Assembly: GCA_943370145.1 (NCBI GenBank)
Contig: CALRPY020000013.1
Coordinates: 1 to 64,000 of the forward strand
DNA from: Ga0077536 sp943370145
GTDB taxonomy: Bacteria > Pseudomonadota > Gammaproteobacteria > Ga0077536
Length of the DNA: 64,000 bases
Direction: 5' to 3'
The stretch's first letter is position 1, and each line of letters opens with the position of its first letter. The translations under genes were made by a program, and so were the position numbers. Below the pieces are notes generated by a model, which had not been told where the DNA came from, made no database searches, and saw only the letters and a list, made by a program, of their open reading frames with translations. Shown here one piece after another: positions 26,263-33,959 of the stretch.

Positions 26263-27061
26263 GCGGGCGATGCGGCGCAACCACGGCTTCTCGCTGATCG
26301 AGATGGCGGTCGTGCTGATGATCCTCGGTCTCATCGTCGGCGGCCTCATCGGACCGCTGGATACGCAACTCGAGGCGCGCGACCGCCGCCAGACGCTGGA
26401 CAACATGGAGCGCGCGCTCGCCGCGCTGTACGGCTACGCGGTGATGCATGGCCGGCTGCCTTGCCCGGACATCGATGGTGACGGCCTGCCCGATCCCCTC
26501 TTCGACCCCGCCAATGCCGCGAGCGCGGTGTGCACCGTGGGCGCCGACGACGGATTCCTGCCATGGGCGGAACTGGGCGTGCCGCCCGGTGATGCCTGGG
26601 GCAATCGCCTGCGCTACCGTGTCCGTTCAAAACACTATACCCGGCCAGACACGGACGGGCTTTGCAACGGCAATGCCCGCGAAGAGCTCGACCTCTGCTC
26701 GCGCGGCAGCCTGACCTTGCGCGGCCGCGGCGACAACCCGGCGACCCCCGGGGCCCAGGAGGGCAAATTCGATTTCGTCGCGGCGAGTGAAATCCCGGCC
26801 GTGATCGTTTCGCACGGCCGCAACGGGTTCGGCGCGACCGGTGTCGACGGCGCCGGGCGCGACGCCCCCGGCGGCGGGGACGAAATCGAGAATGCGGACG
26901 ATGACGATGTCTTCTACACGCGATCCTACACGCAGGGGGGCGCCGGCTGCGGCGACTCGACGGACGAGAGCTCGCCGCTCTGCGAATTCGACGACCTGGT
27001 GCTGTGGGTCGCGCCGACCGTGCTGAACGATCGCCTTGTCTCCGGGGGGCGTCTCCCGTAG
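26255..27061 (+). CDS. Type IV prepilin (MSHA-like locus)
   Basis: A 268-residue prepilin. The class III leader ends in NHG, and cleavage before FSLIEMAVVLMILGLIVGGL would leave the conserved Phe1 and Glu5 of mature pilins. The ectodomain has RLPCPDIDGDG, a second Cys before GADDGFLPWAELG and a Trp/Tyr block, matching the pattern in the upstream PilX-like protein. The acidic ending (DEIENADDDDVFYTRSY) may bind calcium. The ATG at 26255 overlaps the previous stop; ATG at 26270 is an alternative that gives a short leader. It is the last gene of the run. Its size suggests a minor or special pilin rather than the main one. Confidence 0.8.
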   Translation: MTERAMRRNHGFSLIEMAVVLMILGLIVGGLIGPLDTQLEARDRRQTLDNMERALAALYGYAVMHGRLPCPDIDGDGLPDPLFDPANAASAVCTVGADDGFLPWAELGVPPGDAWGNRLRYRVRSKHYTRPDTDGLCNGNAREELDLCSRGSLTLRGRGDNPATPGAQEGKFDFVAASEIPAVIVSHGRNGFGATGVDGAGRDAPGGGDEIENADDDDVFYTRSYTQGGAGCGDSTDESSPLCEFDDLVLWVAPTVLNDRLVSGGRLP

Positions 27062-27130
27062 GCATCGCCGGTGTGCACCCTCAAGCCGTCGAGACGAGCG
27101 ACACTGCGCAAGCAGGGGGCCTGAAACCCG

Positions 27131-27718
27131 ATGAGCGATAGCGAGCCCTTCTGCCAGCCACCGCTGGCAATCACGCTGCCCGACTGGGTGCGCGCTCACG
27201 TGCAGGACGCGCCGCCGTGCGTGACCGACCAGGACCGCATGCACCTGGCGATCGAGCTGTCCCGCTTGAATGTCGTGCACGGCACCGGCGGCCCCTTCGG
27301 CGCCGCGGTGTTCGAGCAGGGCGGTGCGCGTCCGCTCGCGGTGGGCGTGAATCGCGTCGAACCGCTTGCCAACGCCTGTGCGCATGCGGAGATCGTTGCG
27401 CTGATGGCGGCGCAGGCGCGTGCCGGCTCCTACACCTTGCGGCGGGCCGGCGCGCACGCCTGCGAACTCTTCACTTCCTGCGCGCCCTGCGCGATGTGCC
27501 TGGGCGCCGCGCTGTGGGGCGGGGTGACGCGCATCGTCTGTGGCGCGACGCGCGAAGACGCGCTGGCGCTCGGCTTCGACGAAGGGCCGGTATTCGACGC
27601 GTCCTGGCGCTATCTCGAAGCGCGCGGCATCGACGTCGTGCACGGCGTCCTCGCGCGCGACGCGCGCGCCGTGCTCGCGGCCTACGTCGCGCGCGGCGGC
27701 CTCATCTACAACGCCTGA
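27131..27718 (+). CDS. Nucleoside/guanine deaminase family protein
   Basis: A 195-residue cytidine-deaminase-superfamily enzyme. The zinc site is intact: the HAE motif in CAHAEIVAL (His ligand and catalytic Glu, about residue 81) and PCAMC in SCAPCAMCLGAAL (two Cys ligands, about residues 118-121). An N-terminal extension of about 35 residues precedes the domain. TadA (tRNA A34) is usually shorter and carries different flanks; the GGPFGAAVF start here fits nucleoside or guanine deaminases better. It follows the prepilin gene by about 70 bases and has no obvious link to pili. Confidence 0.85.
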   Translation: MSDSEPFCQPPLAITLPDWVRAHVQDAPPCVTDQDRMHLAIELSRLNVVHGTGGPFGAAVFEQGGARPLAVGVNRVEPLANACAHAEIVALMAAQARAGSYTLRRAGAHACELFTSCAPCAMCLGAALWGGVTRIVCGATREDALALGFDEGPVFDASWRYLEARGIDVVHGVLARDARAVLAAYVARGGLIYNA

Positions 27719-27760
27719 CCTTCGCTGATCCGGGCGCCGGGACCAGGCCAGTGGCCGGCC

Positions 27761-28333
27761 TCACGCGTCGCCGGCGGGCATGCGCCTGAAGCGCGGCAGG
27801 TCGTCGTCGATTTCGACGCCCAGGGAATTGAGGGCCATGGACACCATGTTGTACTGGCCGACGGTGAAGACCACGTCGATCATCTGCTCCGGCGTGTAGG
27901 TTGCGGCCAGCGTCGACCACGTCGCATCCGCGATGCAGGCGTCCCGATGCAGTTCGTCCGCAGCGCGCACGAGCGCCGCGTCTTGCGCGCTCCAGCCCGG
28001 CGCATCCGGACCGTCCGCGATGCGCTCGATTTCCGCTTCGTCGAGGCCCGCGCGCAGGCCGACCTGCACGTGCTGGGTCCACTCGTACGGGGAGCGGCAC
28101 AGCCAGCCGATGCGCAGGATCAGGATCTCCCGGTCGCGAAACGGCAGCGTCTGCTTGTGCAGGACATGGCTCATGAACGGCGCCCACCGCCTGAAAAGAC
28201 TGGTGTGCCGCGCGAGCGTCCTGAACACGTTCCAGGCCGTGCCGCTCTTCACGAACGGTTCGAGCAGTGCGCGCTGTTCCTCGGACCATTCGGTTGCCTG
28301 CAGCGGCGTGATACGGGCTTGCGTGGGACGCAT
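27761..28333 (-). CDS. Carboxymuconolactone decarboxylase family protein
   Basis: A 190-residue helical protein of the CMD/AhpD family. The core helix pair is seen in RDREILILRIGWLCRSPYEWTQH (about residues 67-89): RSPYEWTQH is the usual form of the family members that lack the AhpD CxxC, so peroxidase-type activity is unlikely. Such proteins are often found near catabolic genes and may be decarboxylases or lyases. The start is decided by GGAGGA: it abuts a first ATG at 28339 and lies 7 bases before the ATG at 28333, so the second is preferred. Confidence 0.85.
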   Translation of the reverse strand: MRPTQARITPLQATEWSEEQRALLEPFVKSGTAWNVFRTLARHTSLFRRWAPFMSHVLHKQTLPFRDREILILRIGWLCRSPYEWTQHVQVGLRAGLDEAEIERIADGPDAPGWSAQDAALVRAADELHRDACIADATWSTLAATYTPEQMIDVVFTVGQYNMVSMALNSLGVEIDDDLPRFRRMPAGDA

Positions 28334-28349
28334 GGGCATTCCTCCGGAC

Positions 28350-28388
28350 AATAAGAATTGGCTATCGGCATCTTAGAAAATAAGAATT
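28350..28388. promoter_or_regulatory. Direct repeat AATAAGAATT between divergent genes
   Basis: AATAAGAATT occurs at 28350-28359 and again at 28379-28388, 29 bases start to start. It sits in the AT-rich intergenic space between the CMD-family gene (minus) and the small secreted protein gene (plus). This arrangement suggests an operator for a regulator bound on one DNA face. No regulator is adjacent, so the binder is unknown. Confidence 0.4.
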
Positions 28389-28470
28389 TCACGCGCGGTC
28401 CTTGCGTCATGACAATGCGCTCCAACGGTCAGCGACCGTACGCAATCAAGCCAGATAAAGGAGCACGTCC

Positions 28471-28704
28471 ATGAAGCAGATCATCGTTGCCGCCCTCGTC
28501 AGCGCAGCCAGCCTCAACGCGAACGCCGGTCTGTTCGCCCCGTGGACCGAAGAGCGCGGCGCCGTCGGCGAAGTCGCGCAGGACGCCGCGAAGATGCCGG
28601 TCGCCGGTCCCTTCTACCGGCCCGAGGCGCCGCAGGCCGAAGCGTCGGATGCGACCCAGGCGAAAATCGACATCAAACCCTGGTATCTCACCGGCGGCGT
28701 CTGA
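28471..28704 (+). CDS. Small secreted protein of unknown function
   Basis: A 77-residue protein with a clear signal peptide, MKQIIVAALVSAASLNANA, cut after Ala19, leaving a 58-residue mature peptide rich in Glu, Ala and Pro and ending in WYLTGGV. AAAGGAGC 8 bases upstream is a strong ribosome site, which is the main evidence that the gene is real. No Cys is present and no domain is recognised. It has its own intergenic region on each side and a strong hairpin downstream, so it is probably a single-gene unit. Confidence 0.65.
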   Translation: MKQIIVAALVSAASLNANAGLFAPWTEERGAVGEVAQDAAKMPVAGPFYRPEAPQAEASDATQAKIDIKPWYLTGGV

Positions 28705-28731
28705 CCCCGGCTGGGACTTCGCTCGGGACAG

Positions 28732-28757
28732 CCTGCGCCCGCGGCTGCGGGCGCAGG
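28732..28757. terminator. Hairpin between convergent genes
   Basis: CCTGCGCCCGC (28732-28742) pairs perfectly with GCGGGCGCAGG (28747-28757) around a 4-base loop. It has no T-run on either strand, but it sits between the small secreted protein gene and the convergent SDR gene, so it may act as a bidirectional transcription barrier. Confidence 0.5.
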
Positions 28758-28793
28758 TCTCTCAGCGCCGCGGCATGCAGCGCGGCGCCGGGG

Positions 28794-29675
28794 CTACTCC
28801 ACGAAACGCGCGTGGTACATGGGCTCGGGAACGACGGTCGCGTAATGTGCGGCGAGTTCCTCGACCGTCCACGGCGTGGCGCGGAATTCCTCGTGAATTT
28901 CGCGGGGCTGGGTCCACAACGCGGTCTTGCGACCGTTGAAGGTGATGCACTGGCCATTGAAGTGATTGGCGGCATCGCTTGCGAGCCACACCATGCCCTG
29001 CGCGACTTCGGCGGGGGCGCCGAAGCCCAATTCCGCCGGCGTGGGGGCGGGCTGGCCCCTGTTCGCGGCGTCGCGCGCCGCGTTGTCGAACACCACGTGC
29101 GTCATGTCGGTGTCGGCAATCGGCCAGAAGGCGTTGCTGCGGATGCCGTAGCGCGCGAGCTCGATGAGCCACGTGCGTTGCAGGCCGAGCATGCCCGCCT
29201 TGGCGGCAGCGTAGTTGCTCTGCCCGAAACCGCCGCACAGCCCTGAGTTCGAGATCACGTTGATGACATGGCCGCCGCCCTGCTCGCGCATCGCCAGCGC
29301 GGCGTGCTTGCCGCAGGCCCAGCTGCCGCGCAGGTGGACGGCAATCACTTCGTCGAACTCCGCGTCGCTCATCTTGAACAGCGTGCGGTCACGCACGACA
29401 CCGGCGTTGTTGACCAGCACATCGATGCCGCCAAAGCTGTCGACGCAGGCCCGGACGAGCCCTTCGCAGACGGCACTGTCCGCCACCGAACCCGCCACCG
29501 CCACGACCTTGCCGCCGAACTGCCGCACCGCCTGCTCCGTCTCTGCGAGCGCCGCGCCATTGGTGCCATTGATCACGACGCTTGCGCCCGCCTTCGCCAT
29601 TTCGATCGCGAAGGCGCGGCCGAGGCCGCGTGACGAACCCGTGATGAGCACGCGCTTGCCTGCAAGAACGGACAT
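28794..29675 (-). CDS. Short-chain dehydrogenase/reductase
   Basis: A 293-residue NAD(P)-dependent oxidoreductase. The cofactor motif TGSSRGLG (about residues 11-18), the NNAG structural motif, and the catalytic Ser (SNSGLCGG) and YxxxK (YAAAKAG) are present. The length exceeds the classical 250 residues because of a C-terminal extension ending in TPWTVEELAAHYATVVPEP. This form with the extension resembles the SDR domains of peroxisomal multifunctional enzyme type 2, suggesting a 3-hydroxyacyl-CoA or related substrate; that is an inference. The ATG at 29675 has GGAG 9 bases upstream. Confidence 0.88.
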   Translation of the reverse strand: MSVLAGKRVLITGSSRGLGRAFAIEMAKAGASVVINGTNGAALAETEQAVRQFGGKVVAVAGSVADSAVCEGLVRACVDSFGGIDVLVNNAGVVRDRTLFKMSDAEFDEVIAVHLRGSWACGKHAALAMREQGGGHVINVISNSGLCGGFGQSNYAAAKAGMLGLQRTWLIELARYGIRSNAFWPIADTDMTHVVFDNAARDAANRGQPAPTPAELGFGAPAEVAQGMVWLASDAANHFNGQCITFNGRKTALWTQPREIHEEFRATPWTVEELAAHYATVVPEPMYHARFVE

Positions 29676-29760
29676 GGTCTGACTCCGGTGGTGGATGAAG
29701 GCGGCAATATAACCGTAAACGCGGGGCGCCCTCGTGGGCTGGAGGTGGCGGCGGAGTCCG

Positions 29761-31527
29761 CTACGGCAGCGGCCTGGCGGCCCCGGGCCCGCTTTCGGCG
29801 GCGGGAGCGTCGCCCAGATCGTCGGCGAAAACCGCCCCGCCATGTGACAGCTGGAAGCGCACGGCGCCATCCCTGTTTTCCACGAGGCCGAGCTCGAGCC
29901 CGGAGCGCGTGGCAAGCTGGTAGGCCTGGTAGAGGCCGACCCCGAGCCCGTTGGCGGATGCGACGGTCCTGTGGAACAGCGTGCTCACGATGGCCGCGGG
30001 CACCGCGTGGCCGCTGTCGGCCACGTCCACCCGGTAGCGGTCGCCGCGGTTCTGCAGCGTCACGCCGACGCGGATGCCGGGCTCGAGCAGGCGCTTCTGG
30101 CGCGCGTTGTCGAGCAGGTTTTCGACCACGCTGTCCAGGCATTCATCGGGCACCGGCAGGGCCGGGTTCGAGATGCGGGAACTCATCACAATGCCCTGGC
30201 CTTCGCAGCGTGCGCAAAGTTGCTGCCACCAGGCCGCAAGGCTGCGCTGCTGGCCCAATGGCGTTGCGGGCTGCTGCAGCTTGTCGAGCGCAACCTGCAT
30301 GCGCTGCACGACCTGCGGCAGCTGCCGGCGCAGGCGGCGCAGCTGTTCTTCCTCGCGCTGGGGGTCGCCCGGCGCGACGGGCGTCGCCATGATCTTGAGC
30401 GACTGCAGCAGGTTCTTGATGTCGTGCGTGACGCGCGCGCCGGTTTCGTAGATGGCCTTGAGCTGCGCCTGGTGGGCCTGCTCCACCTCACGTTCCTTCG
30501 CGATGCAGAACTGGCCGAGGATCTCGATCAGGAGTCGCGAGTGGTGGCGCAGCGCCGGCCCGATCGGGCGCTCCGCATACAGCGTGATGTCGACGGGGCC
30601 GCTCGCCAGGTGTACCTGGTGGTCGGTCCGGCGGCCCCTCAGTGCGCCGTCGGCGCTGCGGATCCCGGCGACCCACGGCATGCCGAGCAGTTCTTCCAGG
30701 GCGGCGGCGTACAGCGCAGCCTGCGAGCCTTCGCGCGCGGCGAGCTCGGCGAGGCGCGAGATCCACGCCTCGAACGGCGTGCCGATGTTGAGCACCGATT
30801 TTTCCCACAGGCTGCCGAGACCGCTGCGGGTATCGGGCGCGATGAGCCAGGAGAGAAACAGCAGGAAGCCGGCGACCGCGATCAGCGCGATGACCAGCGC
30901 CGTCGGGTAGTCGACCGCGCGCTGGTAGGACAGGACGACGCTGCCAAGCGCGAGCAGGGCGGTGATCAGGGCGATGATGATGCCGCGGAAGAATTCGATC
31001 GGGAAGGTGGCGCGTGGCGCGGTCACCGGCGGCAGCAGCAGCAGCGCAAGGGGCGCGGCGGTCAGCACGATCTTGAACACGCTCTCGACGGTCGTATTCA
31101 GCGCGATGATCGTGAAGGCGTGGGGCACGATGCCGATCAGGAGTTCCGCGATCAGCACCGCGAGCGTCAGCATGTAGGCATAACGCTCCTTGCGCGTGTC
31201 CAGCGAACGGCCGGCCACGATGCCGATCAGCAGCACGACCCACGCGAACAACACCAGCCAGCCGAGCGCGATCGCGCAACCCGCGGTGAACACCACGATG
31301 AGCAGCGCGGTCGTCCAGTCGAGGCGCTCGTCGCGCCGCCAGATCGGTTGCCACAGGAAGAAAAGGCCGAGATGGGTCGTCATCAGCGATGCCGCGACGC
31401 CGCTGCCCGCGCCGGCGACGACTGTCGCGTGCAGTGCGAGCAGCATCATGGCGAGTACCCAGTGCTCGCGCCGGCGGTCGAGGATGGCGGCAATGTCAAA
31501 CACGTTGGAACCCGCGGCTTCCGGCAC
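29761..31527 (-). CDS. Membrane sensor histidine kinase
   Basis: A 588-residue integral-membrane kinase. The first 230 residues are hydrophobic (about 7-8 membrane segments), followed by a GAF-like or linker region. The phospho-acceptor box is ARVTHDIKNLLQSLK with His368. The ATP domain shows the N box ENLLDNA (470-476), a weak G1 box (DVADSGHAVP, lacking the second Gly) and G2 GLGVGLY (527-533). This plan is like the PEP-CTERM kinase PrsK and like PilS. No response regulator is adjacent. The NtrC-type regulator at 13135 is the only one in the window, so the two may pair. The start is GTG; the gene is divergent from the ABC permease. Confidence 0.85.
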   Translation of the reverse strand: MPEAAGSNVFDIAAILDRRREHWVLAMMLLALHATVVAGAGSGVAASLMTTHLGLFFLWQPIWRRDERLDWTTALLIVVFTAGCAIALGWLVLFAWVVLLIGIVAGRSLDTRKERYAYMLTLAVLIAELLIGIVPHAFTIIALNTTVESVFKIVLTAAPLALLLLPPVTAPRATFPIEFFRGIIIALITALLALGSVVLSYQRAVDYPTALVIALIAVAGFLLFLSWLIAPDTRSGLGSLWEKSVLNIGTPFEAWISRLAELAAREGSQAALYAAALEELLGMPWVAGIRSADGALRGRRTDHQVHLASGPVDITLYAERPIGPALRHHSRLLIEILGQFCIAKEREVEQAHQAQLKAIYETGARVTHDIKNLLQSLKIMATPVAPGDPQREEEQLRRLRRQLPQVVQRMQVALDKLQQPATPLGQQRSLAAWWQQLCARCEGQGIVMSSRISNPALPVPDECLDSVVENLLDNARQKRLLEPGIRVGVTLQNRGDRYRVDVADSGHAVPAAIVSTLFHRTVASANGLGVGLYQAYQLATRSGLELGLVENRDGAVRFQLSHGGAVFADDLGDAPAAESGPGAARPLP

Positions 31528-31592
31528 GGCGTGCCGCCCGACCCGATGTTACTATCGTTTCAGGTGACCAAGAACGGGCTCGACAGGCGGCG

Positions 31593-32366
31593 ATGAGGGT
31601 GGGTACGCAGTTTGCGGCGTTGGTCTGCTGGAGTGGACGCGAATGGCTGCGCACGCGCGGCCTGCTGCTCGCGCTCGGCGCCATGGCGGGCGCCTACGCC
31701 GCCGCCTCATTCATGGCCGGCCTCGCCGTGACCGAGGTCGGGGCCCAGCATCACGTGTTCTACGCCGGACTGGTCCGGCCCCTGCTGGTGTTGCTGCTCG
31801 CGCTGACGATCGTCTCCAATGCAGTCCGCGAGCTCGACGACCGCATCCTCGAAACCCAGCTTGCGCGCCCCCTCGCACGCAGTACCTGGTATGTCGCGAA
31901 ACTCTGCGGGCACCTGCTGGCCGCCCTGGGGCTCGCGAGCCTGGCGGCCCTGCCCCTCGTGCCGGGTGTGCCGCCGGCCGACCTCCTGGTGTGGGTTTTC
32001 TGCCTCGCCTGCGAGCTCATGATCGTGGGGGCCGCAGCCCTGGCCTGCGCGTTGAGCCTGGCCCATGTGGCCGGCGCGGTGGCGACGGTGCTCGGTTTCT
32101 ACACGCTTTGCCGCGTCATCACCGCGAGCGTGCTGCTGAGCCAGGGGGCGACCATCGACCTCGCAAACCCGGTCAACCGGGCCATCGCCTCGGGGCTTGC
32201 CCTGTTGTCCCATCTGGTGCCGGACCTGTCGCGCTATGCGTCCAGCGCGTTGCTCGCATACGGTTCGGGAGAGACCGACCTGGCCTACGTGCTGACGCAG
32301 ACCGTGCTGTACACGGTGCTGCTCGGCGCGCTGGGGCTCGTGGATTTCGAGCGGCGCAGCCTGTGA
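31593..32366 (+). CDS. ABC transporter permease
   Basis: A 257-residue membrane protein with about six hydrophobic helices, an ABC-2-type permease. The N-terminus resembles that of permeases starting with a short cytoplasmic helix (REWLRTRGLLLALGAM). It has no own ATPase domain; the ATP-binding subunit is encoded at 33960 in the same direction, two genes downstream. The ATG at 31593 has AGGCGG upstream. It overlaps the next gene by GTGA. Being in one unit with a prepilin gene suggests a role in pilus assembly or in export of a pilus-associated factor. Confidence 0.75.
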   Translation: MRVGTQFAALVCWSGREWLRTRGLLLALGAMAGAYAAASFMAGLAVTEVGAQHHVFYAGLVRPLLVLLLALTIVSNAVRELDDRILETQLARPLARSTWYVAKLCGHLLAALGLASLAALPLVPGVPPADLLVWVFCLACELMIVGAAALACALSLAHVAGAVATVLGFYTLCRVITASVLLSQGATIDLANPVNRAIASGLALLSHLVPDLSRYASSALLAYGSGETDLAYVLTQTVLYTVLLGALGLVDFERRSL

Positions 32367-33118
32367 GGCGGGCGCGATTCCCGGCTCACGGCGCGCGGTC
32401 GTGGCGTCGCGTGTCGCCGCTGTCGCTTGCGGTGCTGGGCGTCGCGCTGGCCGGGCAGCTGGCCTGGCACGGCCGCCTGCCGCCGCCGGTGGCGCGCGCG
32501 GAAGCCCTGCCGCCCGCGCCGGATGCGGCGTCCCTGCGCGTGCTGTCCTTCGGTGACCCGGTGCTCGGGGCCAAGGCCCTGATGTTGTGGCTGCTCGGTT
32601 TCGACCAGCAGCCGGGTGTGAGCCTGCCCTACCGCAGCCTGGACTACGCGCGGCTGCGCGACTGGCTCGCGCTCGCCCTCGTGCTGGACCCACGTTCCCA
32701 GTATCCGCTCCTTGCCGCGAGCCGGCTGTACGGTGAGGTTGCGGACCCTGCGCGCAGCCGGGTGATGCTCGATTTCGTCGACCTGTCCTTCGACGCGGAT
32801 CCCGCACGGCGCTGGCCGTGGCTCGCGCACGCGGTGTTCCTCGCCCAGCACCGCTTGCACGACCCGGAGCGCGCGCTGCGCTATGCCCGGCGGCTGGCCG
32901 ACGCACCCGCGGCGGGCATTCCGGGCTGGGCGCGCCAGCTGCAGATTTTCGTGCTGGAGAACATCGGCGAACTGGAGGCGGCGCAGATCCTGCTCGGCGG
33001 ACTGCTCGACAGCGGCCAGCTCACGGATCCGCACGAGCGCGCCTTCCTCGCCCGCCGGCTCGACGACATCGCCGCGCGTCGAAGTGACGTCGAAAAATCG
33101 ACAGATTTGTCCGATTGA
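32363..33118 (+). CDS. Membrane-anchored helical protein of unknown function
   Basis: A 251-residue protein. A basic N-terminus and one hydrophobic segment (LSLAVLGVALAGQLAW, about residues 21-36) suggest a single anchor, followed by a periplasmic helical body. Segments such as HRLHDPERALRYARRLAD and ELEAAQILLGGLLDSGQL look like degenerate TPR-type helical pairs. It begins with GTG inside the permease stop and ends about 110 bases before the second prepilin; its final codons overlap the first dyad site of that promoter. Function unknown; by position it is a partner of the ABC exporter. Confidence 0.65.
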   Translation: MRRARFPAHGARSWRRVSPLSLAVLGVALAGQLAWHGRLPPPVARAEALPPAPDAASLRVLSFGDPVLGAKALMLWLLGFDQQPGVSLPYRSLDYARLRDWLALALVLDPRSQYPLLAASRLYGEVADPARSRVMLDFVDLSFDADPARRWPWLAHAVFLAQHRLHDPERALRYARRLADAPAAGIPGWARQLQIFVLENIGELEAAQILLGGLLDSGQLTDPHERAFLARRLDDIAARRSDVEKSTDLSD

Positions 33119-33154
33119 CGACAACAGTCCGGCGGCCCCGCGGACAAATCTGTA
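33100..33154. promoter_or_regulatory. Paired dyad sites, probable enhancer for the prepilin promoter
   Basis: ACAGATTTGTCCG (33101-33113) is repeated as its perfect reverse complement CGGACAAATCTGT (33141-33153), centres 40 bases apart. Each copy is itself a near-dyad, GACA-N4-TGTC at 33100-33111 and a close form at 33143-33154. They lie about 50-100 bases upstream of the expected start of the sigma-54 promoter at 33177, where NtrC-type activators bind. The first site overlaps the end of the previous gene. Confidence 0.65.
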
Positions 33155-33176
33155 GCGAAATCAGCGCTCGCCGCAG

Positions 33177-33192
33177 TGGCACGGATCCTGCC
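33177..33192 (+). promoter_or_regulatory. Sigma-54 promoter of the second prepilin gene
   Basis: TGGCACG (33177-33183, the -24 element) and CTGCC (33188-33192, the -12 element) have the exact GG-to-GC spacing of the sigma-54 consensus TGGCACG-N4-TTGCW. Only two positions in the -12 element deviate. Transcription would start near 33203, about 26 bases before the prepilin ATG. Pilin genes controlled by sigma-54 and a PilR/PrsR-type activator are well known. Confidence 0.72.
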
Positions 33193-33228
33193 ACTTTAAC
33201 TCCGAAGAATTTTTCAGCGGGTCCACCG

Positions 33229-33942
33229 ATGTCTCGAATCACTTCCCAACGCGGCTTCACCCTCGTCGAAATCGCCATCGTGCTGGTCATCATCGGCCTG
33301 CTGCTCGGCGGCATCCTGAAGGGCCAGGAACTCATCACGGCGGCCAAGGTGCGCAATATCGCCGACCAGAATTCCGGTGTGCAGGCCGCCTACTACGGCT
33401 TCATCGACCGCTTCCGCCAGATCCCCGGCGACTGGCCGGCGGCCAACGCGGTGCAGGCCATTCCCGGCGTGACGACGGGCGGCAACGGCAATGGCCGCCT
33501 CGACGCGGCCGGGGGCAGCGAATGGACCGAGCCGCTCGCGCTGTGGGAGCAGCTGTCCAAGGCCGGCTTCATCCAGGGCAATTACGTCGGGGGCAACGCG
33601 GCGCCGACGGCGGCGGACAACGACCTCGCGCCGCGCAACGCGTTCAACGGTTTCCTCGCCCTGTACCGGACCAATGACTACCTCGACGCCTCGACCACGC
33701 CGGCCGAGCGCTACAACCTCGTCCTTGGCCGCAATATCGACGTGAAGGTCATGCGCGAGCTCGACCTGAAGATTGACGACGGCCTGCCGGAAACCGGCGT
33801 GCTGCGCCAGGCGGCGACCACGAGCGCCGCGCTCGGCGCTGCGGCGGAGTCGACCGCCGCCTGTGTCGACACCGGCGAAAGCCCCGCCATCTGGGACATC
33901 GCCGGCAACGAGCAGGACTGCAACGCGGTCTATCTGTACTGA
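33229..33942 (+). CDS. Type IV prepilin under sigma-54 promoter
   Basis: A 237-residue prepilin. The short leader MSRITSQRG is cut before FTLVEIAIVLVIIGLLLGGI, giving the standard Phe1-Glu5 mature pilin helix. The ectodomain has an Asn/Gly-rich stretch and two Cys near the C-terminus (in TAACVDTGES and EQDCNAVY) that would form the D-loop disulphide. The ending at Tyr-Leu-Tyr is typical. It is the best candidate for a major pilin of the MSHA-like machine. The ATG at 33229 is chosen for the leader; the frame is open upstream, but that would run through the promoter. It lies between ABC permease and ATPase genes. Confidence 0.88.
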   Translation: MSRITSQRGFTLVEIAIVLVIIGLLLGGILKGQELITAAKVRNIADQNSGVQAAYYGFIDRFRQIPGDWPAANAVQAIPGVTTGGNGNGRLDAAGGSEWTEPLALWEQLSKAGFIQGNYVGGNAAPTAADNDLAPRNAFNGFLALYRTNDYLDASTTPAERYNLVLGRNIDVKVMRELDLKIDDGLPETGVLRQAATTSAALGAAAESTAACVDTGESPAIWDIAGNEQDCNAVYLY

Positions 33943-33959
33943 GTCCCGCCGCGGCCGGC

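Noticed and set aside
23926..26406. 826-codon minus-strand frame over the pilus proteins
   Set aside because: It is the mirror of the PilX-like gene; no motif, and composition is that of a shadow frame.
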